DNA of 64,000 nt from Candidatus Villigracilis adiacens (lineage in GTDB: Bacteria > Chloroflexota > Anaerolineae > Anaerolineales > Villigracilaceae). The position numbers were made by a program, and so were the translations under genes. This document shows, one piece after another, positions 15,949 through 23,726 of the stretch; position 1 is the first letter of the stretch, and every line of letters starts with the position of its first letter. The DNA lies in assembly GCA_016703605.1 (NCBI GenBank), contig JADJBU010000026.1:645066-709065 (forward strand), read 5' to 3'. Under the pieces are notes generated by a model. That model was not told the DNA's origin, did not search any database, and saw only the letters and a program-made list of their open reading frames with translations.

Positions 15949-17210
15949 CTATATCCCAAACCTCCCATCACTCCCCACGCTCCCCGTATATGCCGTACCC
16001 CGCACCGTGACCGTCAGCCCTCCGAGGCTCCACGGTGTCGCGGTCGAGCAGTTATTGTTGGTATCCAGGTATACCCTGCCGGATAGGGACAGGTCGGGCG
16101 CGGTATAGGATGTCGTTGCGCTCGGTCGGCAGGATGAGTTCTCATGCGTTACTACCCGGAAATAGTAGGTGGTATTGGGGCTTAGCCCGGTCACTGGGTA
16201 GCTAAAGTTGGAATTTGGATAAAACGGCGCTAGCTGCGCGCCGGTTATGACACACCCTCCATACGCGCAGTCATTGTTTACCGAGTTTTGGTCGCTCCCC
16301 ACATAAATCACCTGGTATGCCCCGCCCGTCCCGCTTCTCCAGCTCAGGGTGGCAGCGGTCGCGCTCGCTCCCTGCGTCACGCTCAGGTTTGTGGGGGCGG
16401 TGGAGGCGCAGGCGTCTACACATGACCATGTGGTGGTTTTGCTTGCGCAGGTGATCATGTCGTTCTTTACCCAGTTGCCGCCCCTGGTGCAGTTTGCTCC
16501 GCATCCATCCTCGTTTTCGCAGTTACAGTAGCAGTTTCCGGCTCCTGTCCCATAAGACCTGGAGACAAAGGTGTCGTCCCAGTCGTTACAATACAAAGAC
16601 GGAATGGACGAATGACAACTGACTTCCCTCGTATAGTTTGAGCCTGTGACCGTTGACTTGACGTAGTTTTCGCCCGGGTTGCAGCAGTCGCAGTTTGTCT
16701 GGCACTGCCCCTTGGTCTCCTTGCCGTCGCAGCCTGTCTCGGTAAATGCAGAGGGAAAATAACTGTCGCCGCACGTTCCCCGGTATGCGCACGATGCCAG
16801 GTTTACATCATTGGTATCTCCCCCGCCACCTCCCAAATACAAAACCGGATCATTCCCACACTTCAAAACCTGACTCCCCCCACAAGTGGGATATCCGTAT
16901 GCACCCCCGCCGCCCCGCCCGTCTGCCCTCCCCCCTCCCCTATATCCCGACACCCATCGTTCGCCATATACTGTCCCGACGGACAGCCAACATTCGAACA
17001 CCCATTCCCCCCACAGGAAGAACAATAATTCGGCTGATCATAACAATCACCAGGAGCAGTACAAATCTCAGTAGTTGCTGGGTCGCACGATACAACCGAG
17101 CAATCTCCCCCACATTCTTGAGCAAAAGCAGGTGTCTGTAACCACACCCAACCAATAAGTGTCATGGTCGCAATAACAAAAAGCAACTTCAATCTATATT
17201 TCAATCGCAT
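15949..17210 (-). pseudogene. Frameshifted Cys-rich secreted protein with fibronectin-III and SdrD-like domains
   Basis: Two overlapping frames form one gene. The upstream part (from ATG 17210) has a signal peptide ending AFAQ and a Cys-rich region with CSSCGGNGCSNVGC-like spacing. It leaves frame in G-rich DNA near 16900-16930. The other frame continues with more Cys-rich sequence (CGANCTRGGNW), then a fibronectin-III-like domain (PTNLSVTQGASATAATLSW ... VTGLSPNTTYYFRV) and the start of a SdrD-B-like repeat (SGRVYLDTNNNC). The frame ends abruptly at SDGRFGI, so the C terminus is probably truncated. The start overlaps the stop of the upstream membrane-protein gene. It is probably an exported surface protein that is now broken, or a sequencing error in the G-run. 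Confidence 0.7.
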
Positions 17211-17737
17211 ACGCCTGGATCTAGTTTGTTTAATACTCTATATTTGCCAGAGTACGACCACACCTTATCTATATCATTGTGGTGTTCCCCATCAGTCAGT
17301 CGCAGTACCGTCACCAAGTTTTCTTGCTTCATCAAACTCTGCCAAAACTCTATGACCCCCGTCACCTGCTTATTCGCTTTCATTCCACTCCCCGTTGCTT
17401 GCAGGTTATCCTGTAGCGCCTTTAGTGCCCCACAAATATCCTCATGTTGGTAAATGCTAGTGCCAGGAACATGGCGAAATGTTTTGAGTCCCGACAGTGT
17501 CCACATGCTAAAGCCGTTTTGGTTGCCAAAGGCATAAAACCCGCTTATCCCTTGTGCTGTCCCGCGGTCTGTAAACTCTTGCCAGCTATATTTTTTGTCT
17601 GGTAGGTCGCGGAAGAAGTAATGCCACGTTACTCTGGAGAGTCCCATTCCACCTGTCTTAACAAAAAAAACATACCCACCCAGCAGCAACGCTATCAGTA
17701 AAATCAAAAAAACTAAAAGCCACCTCCTTTTCCCCAT
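17201..17737 (-). CDS. Single-pass membrane protein of unknown function
   Basis: A 178-residue protein with one N-terminal membrane helix (LLVFLILLIALLLGGYVFF) and an exported domain with no family recognised. The 3' end overlaps the start of the Cys-rich secreted gene by 10 nt, so the two were probably translated together. The ATG at 17737 is preferred because TACTAT ends 6 nt upstream; an in-frame ATG at 17761 is possible. The DNA is visibly more AT-rich than neighbouring genes, which fits a transferred segment. Confidence 0.65.
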   Translation of the reverse strand: MGKRRWLLVFLILLIALLLGGYVFFVKTGGMGLSRVTWHYFFRDLPDKKYSWQEFTDRGTAQGISGFYAFGNQNGFSMWTLSGLKTFRHVPGTSIYQHEDICGALKALQDNLQATGSGMKANKQVTGVIEFWQSLMKQENLVTVLRLTDGEHHNDIDKVWSYSGKYRVLNKLDPGVCD

Positions 17738-17817
17738 ACCTCGATAGTAGCATATTGACAATCATTTGCAAAAATCAGCCAGCAATCAGTTACCTACTCG
17801 TTACAAATTCGATTCTT

Positions 17818-18633
17818 TCATCTCTCGTCATATGAAATAAAAAGCTCGTGTGGTACATGCTCCTCGTCTCTATAAAATAGAGTATCGTTAATCAACGCTC
17901 CCCAACACCCTCTTACTCGGTCAAGTAAAATCGGAGAATCTAATCCCGTAGTCTTACTATAACCAAGTTCTGTTAACATTTCACTCTTATATTCAATAAA
18001 CTCTGGCAAATATTGTCCCAGCATTTGTCCTACTTTATTGGGTTTATATGGCAGTGCCTCACAACTGCTTGCGGCAATGCCATCAACCGCAAATCCCAGG
18101 TCAAACTTGCTCTGTTCCCCAATCGTTCTTATCAATACCGTGCCCGTTTCGTTATCCACTACATTCACCGCCCCGCCCTCCTCGGTTATGGTGACGGTCT
18201 CTGGGTCAATGTGGTATTGGTCTAGCAGCGCATTGGTCTGCTGCATGGCGGCGCTCTCCGCCTCCACCCAGGCGCCCGCTTCTTCGTCCCATTCGTAGCC
18301 GTCTATGGTTATGCCTTTTTCATCGTCAAAATCCACATCGGCGGGGTCGAGGGTCACGGTCTCGCCGTTTACGGTCAGGGTCATCGTGCCGTCCGGGGCG
18401 ACGGTCATGCCGGGGATGGGGGTTTCGCCGTCGTAGAGCAGTCCGTCCGCTCCCAGGGTGAAGCGCGACCCGGAGTCCGCGATGGTTTGTTGAAGCGCGG
18501 CGAATTCGGGATGCAGAGTCGGCGTTGAGATGGGCGTCAGGGTGACTGTCACCTCGGAGGTGGAAGTCACCTGCGGGGCGCAGGCTACAACAAGATACGC
18601 AGCGATGAAAGTAATGAGGTTGAGTTTTTTCAT
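17818..18633 (-). CDS. Lipoprotein of unknown function
   Basis: A 271-residue lipoprotein with lipobox VVAC (Cys18) and a short Thr/Pro segment. Residues of about 45-115 are acidic and repetitive (DGTMTLTVNGETVTLDPADVD-like strands), suggesting stacked beta hairpins. The second half changes character and is AT-richer, with no recognised domain. The ATG at 18633 has GGGAGA upstream; the longer frame to 18693 overlaps the HEPN remnant. It may be a composite of two segments with different base composition. Exported to the membrane surface. Confidence 0.7.
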   Translation of the reverse strand: MKKLNLITFIAAYLVVACAPQVTSTSEVTVTLTPISTPTLHPEFAALQQTIADSGSRFTLGADGLLYDGETPIPGMTVAPDGTMTLTVNGETVTLDPADVDFDDEKGITIDGYEWDEEAGAWVEAESAAMQQTNALLDQYHIDPETVTITEEGGAVNVVDNETGTVLIRTIGEQSKFDLGFAVDGIAASSCEALPYKPNKVGQMLGQYLPEFIEYKSEMLTELGYSKTTGLDSPILLDRVRGCWGALINDTLFYRDEEHVPHELFISYDER

Positions 18634-18689
18634 GATAATCTCCCTGAACGAATGCCCGTACATCTTGTTGAGTTTCCACTCTCTTGAAA

Positions 18690-19084
18690 TCACTTGCCGG
18701 AAATCTTATCCTCGACCGTTTTCAAAAATTGCCGCGCCGAGTCGAGCGCCTCGGCTGCCTGCTCCCGTGTGAGAGTGATCGACTTCTGATAATCCCCCGC
18801 CTGCCGCATATCGAAAGCGCGATGGATGATCCGACTCATCTCTTTTGGAAATTCGCCCCGCTTTACAAAAAGTTCGTCGAATTTCGAGAGCACGCCGCTA
18901 TGTTTGGACGGCTCGACTTCGACTGTTATCAGCAAAGCCAGCGCCGTATAAAAGATCGAATAATAGGCTCGGTTAACCACGCTGGAGGGCTTCCATCATG
19001 CTCGAATAAAATTTCCGCATCGCGAAGCGACTCTCTTGCGCGGTCAAGGCGGTACTCGATCAGGTCTTTTTTATAGTCCGTCAC
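18690..19084 (-). pseudogene. HEPN-domain gene with a one-base frameshift
   Basis: The GTG at 19084 overlaps the stop of the nucleotidyltransferase gene (GTGA). The first frame gives VTDYKKDLIEYRLDRARESL and SLRDAEILFEHDGSPPA, then fails. The next frame continues with VVNRAYYSIFYTALALL, KHSGVLSKFDELFVKRGEFP and AFDMRQAGDY. Adding one base near 18978 rejoins them as a normal HEPN protein of about 130 residues. HEPN proteins are ribonuclease toxins neutralised by MNT nucleotidyltransferases. The break is either real inactivation or a sequencing error. Confidence 0.8.
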
Positions 19085-19464
19085 GCGACGATTCCCTCCT
19101 CGCGAATACTTCGATAAAAGGGAAGAAAAGAATATCGCTTCATGTTTTCCGGGGTGTCTGGAACGACCGAAATGACCTTGCCCGCGTTGAAACCCAGCTC
19201 CCATGCGATGTAAGAAGCGGTTTTGATCATACTGTTATCAATGGCAGGCAGAATTACCAGGAGATCAATATCCGACTCGCGGGTCGCATCCCCGCGCGCC
19301 TGCGAGCCATACATGATGACCTTGACAGGCTTTCCCAATTCCTTCGACAGGCGCCTGCGGAACTCCTTTGCCAGTTTCAAGGCGCGCACACGCGGCCGCA
19401 AGATTTTCCTGCCGGTCAACCTGGCTTTTCTGACAACCTTTACAGTTCCAGACGTTCTTTGCAT
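19081..19464 (-). CDS. mntA: MNT-type minimal nucleotidyltransferase (antitoxin-like)
   Basis: A 127-residue DNA polymerase beta-like minimal nucleotidyltransferase. The active-site motif is GSQARGDATRESDIDLLV, with both metal-binding Asp residues present. MNT proteins of HEPN-MNT pairs neutralise the HEPN ribonuclease, in studied cases by adding AMP to it. The next gene is the HEPN partner, coupled by a GTGA overlap. The ATG at 19464 has TATAAT ending 6 nt upstream and no ribosome site. A basic N-terminal extension (VRKARLTGRK) precedes the domain. Confidence 0.88.
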   Translation of the reverse strand: MQRTSGTVKVVRKARLTGRKILRPRVRALKLAKEFRRRLSKELGKPVKVIMYGSQARGDATRESDIDLLVILPAIDNSMIKTASYIAWELGFNAGKVISVVPDTPENMKRYSFLPFYRSIREEGIVA

Positions 19465-19470
19465 GACCTG

Positions 19471-19476
19471 ATTATA
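19471..19476 (-). promoter_or_regulatory. -10 box TATAAT, leaderless start of the MNT-HEPN operon
   Basis: On the minus strand TATAAT ends 6 nt before the ATG at 19464. Confidence 0.55.
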
Positions 19477-19521
19477 CCTTCACCTGCGCTTGCAAATTGG
19501 CGCAAGCGCGCGTTATTCGGG

Positions 19522-20145
19522 TCATTTATCCGTAAACCGCGCGAACATTTCGGGGGCGAGCAGTTTGCGCAACAGGTCGAACTCATGCGCGGTGCGTTTT
19601 GTGGCGGCGGCGATGGCGTAGGGGAATTTCGGTCCCTGTTCGGGCGAGTCGAGGTTCATCCAGCCGTGCGAGTCTTTGGGGAGAAATTTCAACACGAGCG
19701 GGCGCATGAACTTGAAGAAATACAGCGCATCGAGCGGGAAGTAGATTTTGCCGGTGTGCAGGCTCGGGCTTTTGATCAACTCTTTCTTTAGCGGCTCTAT
19801 TTCGGGCGGGGCGGGAGGCGCGCTATTGTGTTGATCCAGCCAGAGACTCACATAATTGCTGTGGGCGTAGAAATCCTGCGCGGTATGAATCAGACGCCCG
19901 AAAGCGATCCACGCGCCGAGGATGCCGGGCGAGAGCAGGGTGGCGAGCACGTAACCGCGCTGTTCGTTGATGTAGCGGTCGCCTTTTTCGATGGCGTTGT
20001 TGTCGTAATGGATCTCGTCGTGGAAGAATTGATTCCGGATCGCATCCTGTTTGAGGTTGGCGGCGATGATGATCTCCAGCGCGCGTTCGCTGAAATGCGG
20101 GGTGAGCGCCTCGCGGGTCATTTCGATGTGGTATTGGGCAATCAT
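19522..20145 (-). CDS. HetC / zinc-dependent phospholipase C-like protein
   Basis: A 207-residue mostly helical protein. The segment GRLIHTAQDFYAHSNYVSLW matches the conserved 'H..QDF(Y)(A/S)HSN' motif of the HetC and zinc-dependent phospholipase C superfamily. His in the early FHDEIHYDN could complete a metal site. Family members hydrolyse phospholipids or have unknown roles. No signal peptide is visible, so it appears cytoplasmic. The start at 20145 is set by a TATAAT box 7 nt upstream. It diverges from the cobalamin adenosyltransferase gene. Confidence 0.7.
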   Translation of the reverse strand: MIAQYHIEMTREALTPHFSERALEIIIAANLKQDAIRNQFFHDEIHYDNNAIEKGDRYINEQRGYVLATLLSPGILGAWIAFGRLIHTAQDFYAHSNYVSLWLDQHNSAPPAPPEIEPLKKELIKSPSLHTGKIYFPLDALYFFKFMRPLVLKFLPKDSHGWMNLDSPEQGPKFPYAIAAATKRTAHEFDLLRKLLAPEMFARFTDK

Positions 20146-20152
20146 GCGCGTC

Positions 20153-20205
20153 ATTATAGCGGAGTTTACAGCCGCCAAGATGGGATACGCCCGCGCGTGT
20201 ATAAT
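20153..20205. promoter_or_regulatory. Divergent pair of leaderless promoters
   Basis: TATAAT on the minus strand (20158-20153) ends 7 nt before the ATG at 20145, and TATAAT on the plus strand (20200-20205) ends 6 nt before the ATG at 20212. Only 66 bp separate the two start codons, so the -35 regions must interleave. Confidence 0.6.
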
Positions 20206-20211
20206 GCCCGC

Positions 20212-20757
20212 ATGACTTTTTATACTGCCAAAGGCGACGACGGCAAGACAGGCTTGCTCGGCGCGGGACGGGTGCCGAAATATCATGCGCGGATGGAGGC
20301 GGTCGGCACGTTGGACGAAGCCTCTGCCGCGTTGGGACTCGCCCGCGCCCAATGCTCCGCGGTTCAGACTCCCCGCATCCTGGTCGCTGTCCAACGGGAT
20401 TTATACAAGCTGATGGCGGAGGTGGCTGCGACGCCCGAAAACGCGGAGACCTTCCGTCATATTGACGACGAACGGGTGAAGTGGATCGAACACGAAACGG
20501 ATGAATTGAGCAAAGTGGTCGAGATGCCGCGCGAGTTCATCCTGCCGGGCGACACGCTGGGCGGCGCGGCGCTTTCGATGGCGAGGGCGGTCGTCCGCCG
20601 GGCAGAGCGGCGCGTGGTGGAGTTGTTCGACGGGGAGGAAGTCATTAACCCGCATTTGCAACGCTATCTCAACCGTTTGTCTTCGCTGTGTTTTGTGCTG
20701 GAGTTACTGGAAAATCAAAACGCGGGGAGAAAGACTTCGCTGGCAAAGGCGGAATAG
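20212..20757 (+). CDS. pduO: Cob(I)alamin adenosyltransferase, PduO type
   Basis: A 181-residue ATP:cob(I)alamin adenosyltransferase that makes adenosylcobalamin. The N-terminal FYTAKGDDGKTGLLGAGRVPK is the ATP-binding motif of the PduO/EutT family, GTLDEASAALGLAR the next block, and ILPGDTLGGAALSMARAVVRRAER contains the conserved Arg residues at the active site. It implies use of adenosylcobalamin-dependent enzymes in this organism. The start is leaderless, 6 nt after TATAAT. A perfect hairpin follows the stop. Confidence 0.93.
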   Translation: MTFYTAKGDDGKTGLLGAGRVPKYHARMEAVGTLDEASAALGLARAQCSAVQTPRILVAVQRDLYKLMAEVAATPENAETFRHIDDERVKWIEHETDELSKVVEMPREFILPGDTLGGAALSMARAVVRRAERRVVELFDGEEVINPHLQRYLNRLSSLCFVLELLENQNAGRKTSLAKAE

Positions 20758-20761
20758 AATA

Positions 20762-20784
20762 AACCAGACTTCGGAAGTCTGGTT
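20762..20784. repeat. Perfect hairpin AACCAGACTT-CGG-AAGTCTGGTT
   Basis: A 10-bp perfect stem with a 3-nt loop, 15 nt before the DUF554 start codon. It could attenuate or protect the transcript between the two genes; no T-run follows. Confidence 0.6.
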
Positions 20785-20798
20785 ATATAAAGGAAACC

Positions 20799-21500
20799 AT
20801 GACTGGAACGATCATCAATGTTATTGCCATTCTCATCGGGGGGAGCGTCGGTCTGCTTTTTGGTTCGCGCATTCCCGAACGGTTCAAACTCACGATCATC
20901 GCGGGCATGGGTCTGTTCACCGTGGCGATGGGTTTGCAAATGTTCACCAAAAGCGAGAATCAATTGATCGTGTTGGGCGCAATGATCCTCGGCACGATCT
21001 TCGGCGAATGGCTGGGCATCGAAGACCGCCTGCAAGCCCTCGGGTTGACCCTCGAAAAGCGTTTCTCCAACGATGAGGAAAGCGGGGCAGGCTCGCGCTT
21101 CGTGCGCGGATTCATGGTCTCCTCCCTGCTCTTTTGCATCGGTCCGATGGCGATCCTCGGTTCGATCCAGGACGGGTTGACCGGCGACTACAACCTGCTG
21201 GCGGTCAAATCCACGCTGGATGGCTTTGCCTCGGTCGCTTTTGCCTCCACCCTCGGGATCGGCGTGATGTTCTCTTCGATCATCATCCTCATCTATCAGG
21301 GCGGGGTCAGCCTGCTGGCGGGTGCGCTCAGTTCGATCATCAGCGACCCAATGATGATCGAGATGACCGCCACTGGCGGGGTGATCCTGGTCGGGCTGGG
21401 CATCAGCAATCTATTGGAGATCAAAAAGATCCGCGTGGGGAATTTCCTGCCCGCATTGGCGGTCGCGCCGTTGATCGTCTGGGTGTTGGAAAAGTTCTAA
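20799..21500 (+). CDS. DUF554 family membrane protein (YdfK-like)
   Basis: A 233-residue multi-pass membrane protein of the DUF554 family. The opening TGTIINVIAILIGGSVGLLFG and the block LVLGAMILGTIFGEWLGIEDRL-like (here IVLGAMILGTIFGEWLGI) are the family hallmarks, as is FCIGPMAILGSIQDGLTGD. The function is unknown; a transport role is presumed from about six helices. The ATG at 20799 follows AAAGGAAA. It converges with the PlsY-like gene, whose stop is only 2 bp away. Confidence 0.9.
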   Translation: MTGTIINVIAILIGGSVGLLFGSRIPERFKLTIIAGMGLFTVAMGLQMFTKSENQLIVLGAMILGTIFGEWLGIEDRLQALGLTLEKRFSNDEESGAGSRFVRGFMVSSLLFCIGPMAILGSIQDGLTGDYNLLAVKSTLDGFASVAFASTLGIGVMFSSIIILIYQGGVSLLAGALSSIISDPMMIEMTATGGVILVGLGISNLLEIKKIRVGNFLPALAVAPLIVWVLEKF

Positions 21501-21501
21501 A

Positions 21502-22092
21502 TCAACTCTTCTTCTCTCGATCCAGCCACAACTCGCGGTACTTGCGATTCCAGTCGATCAAAAAACGGAGGGCGATCACCACGCCGACTCCCACTGCTGC
21601 CCAAAGTGTAACGTCGCGAATATTCAACGCCCACAGAACCGGCGCCATAAGGATTCCGGCAAAGACGCTTGCCCGCGCCGAATGGCGGACCACCAAGACA
21701 AGCAAAATCAATAATCCCAGGCAGATCAAAAATCCGAGTGGATTCAACGCAAGGATGCATCCGCCCGCAGTGGCAAGCCCCATCCCGCCGCGGAATTGGG
21801 CGAAGAGGGTCCAGCAGTGACCGATAACAGCGAAGGTCGCAGTCAGGGCGATCACCCAGGTCTCGCCGGAGGTACGAACCGCGAGATAGGTCGGTAAAAA
21901 TCCTTTTGCGATATCAAGGATCAAGACAAGGGCGCCCCAGCCGAATCCCGCCTGGCGGATGGTGTTCGTGGTGGTGGCATGACCGGAGCCTGAGTCGCGC
22001 ACGTCCACGTTCCTGACAAAGCGCGTGATCCAGATCGAAAAGGGGAGCGAACCGGAGAGATAGGCGAGGAGGGGGAAGAGGAAGGTGGGCAT
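21502..22092 (-). CDS. plsY: PlsY-like glycerol-3-phosphate acyltransferase
   Basis: A 196-residue membrane protein with the PlsY layout. PlsY moves an acyl group from acyl-phosphate to glycerol-3-phosphate. GSLPFSIWITR matches motif 1. The phosphate-binding GSGNxGxTN motif appears as GSGHATTTNTIRQAG. The third motif GHxxPvFxxFkGGKGvAT appears as GHCWTLFAQFRGGMGLAT, so the Lys is Met and the Pro is Thr. Activity on the normal substrate is therefore uncertain. No ribosome site is seen at the ATG; heptamer repeats lie just upstream. Confidence 0.8.
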   Translation of the reverse strand: MPTFLFPLLAYLSGSLPFSIWITRFVRNVDVRDSGSGHATTTNTIRQAGFGWGALVLILDIAKGFLPTYLAVRTSGETWVIALTATFAVIGHCWTLFAQFRGGMGLATAGGCILALNPLGFLICLGLLILLVLVVRHSARASVFAGILMAPVLWALNIRDVTLWAAVGVGVVIALRFLIDWNRKYRELWLDREKKS

Positions 22093-22108
22093 GGGAGATG
22101 GGTGGAAT

Positions 22109-22192
<84 letters not shown>

Positions 22193-22198
<6 letters not shown>

Positions 22199-23665
22199 TG
22201 CCCTTGCCAGAACTCTTGCGCGGGAGGCGAGGCGGCGGGTCAGGCCATCGAAGAGGGGTTTGTGGAAGGGCCACATGGCATACCAGTAGAGAAAACCCCA
22301 AAAGCCATAAGACGCAAAATAGGCTGTGACGGTGAAGAGGGTCTTATCCTTCTCCCCATCCACCGGCTCGGACTGAAACTGAAGCCAGGCTTTGCCCGGA
22401 AGTTTCATCTCTGCCCGCAGGCACATCAGGCGATTCTTTTCGACTGTTTCCACGCGCCAGAAATCGAGGGACTCCCCGGCGTGGATTTCATCGGGGTGAC
22501 GACGTCCGCGCCTCAGACCGACTCCGCCGATGGCTTTGTCCAGCCAGCCGCGCATTCCCCACGCCCAATCCATGAAAAGCCAGCCGCGCTCGCCGCCGAT
22601 ACCAGTATAGGAGCGGAAGACCGTTTCAGGCGGAAGGTCGATCACGATCTGGCGGCGTTCGATATACATTCCATCTTCAACCGTGAAGCGATACGGTCTG
22701 ACATCCCCGACCGCCGTCACCAGCGCATCGGACCAGGACGTTTCCACGTTATCGCGGGCAATCCGCCCCAAAGCGAGATGAACCGCGGTTTGATAATCAA
22801 TGGGTTGAATCTGCGGAAATAATTTCTTCGCCGTCTCATCGCGGACGATCAACTCGGCGCGCAAACCTTCGATCAACGGGGCAACCACGCGCCAATGGAT
22901 CGGCGTGACCATGTGAACCCAATACGCGGAAAGCCTCGGCGCGTGGATCGGTGTGCGGATCAACCATCGGCGGAGATTTCGCTCCTTTGCATAACCCAGC
23001 ATCATGTCCGCGTAGGTGAGGCGCGTCGGTCCGCCCACTTCGATGACCCGTCCGGTCGCATCCGGCGTTTTGAGCGTGTCCACCAAATATGCAAGCACAT
23101 CGCGGATCGCAATCGGCTGGGCCTGCGAGAAGAACCAGGCGGGGCAGGTAAGGATCGGCTGGCGTTCGGTGACGTAGCGGATCATTTCAAACAACGCCGA
23201 GCCGGAACCGATGATCATGCCTGCGCGCAATTCGGTGACGGGGGTCTTCCCATGCCGAAGCACAAAACCGACTTCGTGACGCGAACGCAGGTAGGGTGAT
23301 AGGTCCGCAGTAGGATCGACGAGTTCACCGAGGTAGATGATCTGCTCGATGCCTTCATCCTCGGCGGCTTGAGAAAAATTTCGCGCGGCTTGCAAATCGC
23401 GGACGGCGCTTGCACTCCCGCCCTGTTTGCCGTGCATCAAATAATAAGCGACAGAGACACCCCTCATCGCTTCGGAAAGTTCTTCGGGGTTGAGCGCATC
23501 GCCCGCGGCAACTTCGACTTTGTTCAGCCAGGCGCGTCCCTGCAAACGGGACGGGTCGCGGGCAAGACAGCGCACGCGGCAGCCGGCTTCAAGAAGTTTG
23601 GAGACGAGACGTCCGCCGACATACCCGGTCGCGCCGGTAACGAGAATGAGTTTCGCAGCGATCAT
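22193..23665 (-). CDS. NAD(P)-binding SDR with C-terminal DUF2867 domain
   Basis: A 490-residue two-domain protein. Residues of about 1-300 form an atypical extended short-chain dehydrogenase, with VTGATGYVGGRLV as the dinucleotide site. Residues of about 320-490 are a DUF2867 domain (SRPBCC-like) with GERGWLFMDWAWGMRGWLDKAIGG. This fusion is common and annotated as 'SDR family oxidoreductase DUF2867'; the substrate is unknown. The ATG at 23665 has TATAAT ending 6 nt upstream. It diverges from comEC. Confidence 0.88.
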
Positions 23666-23671
23666 GCTCGG

Positions 23672-23720
23672 ATTATAACTTTTGAATGAGCGGCACGCTA
23701 TCATTTCTCTACGTTATACT
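23672..23720. promoter_or_regulatory. Divergent pair of leaderless promoters (SDR and comEC)
   Basis: TATAAT on the minus strand (23677-23672) ends 6 nt before the SDR ATG. TATACT on the plus strand (23715-23720) ends 6 nt before the comEC ATG. The start codons are 61 bp apart. Confidence 0.6.
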
Positions 23721-23726
23721 TTATCC

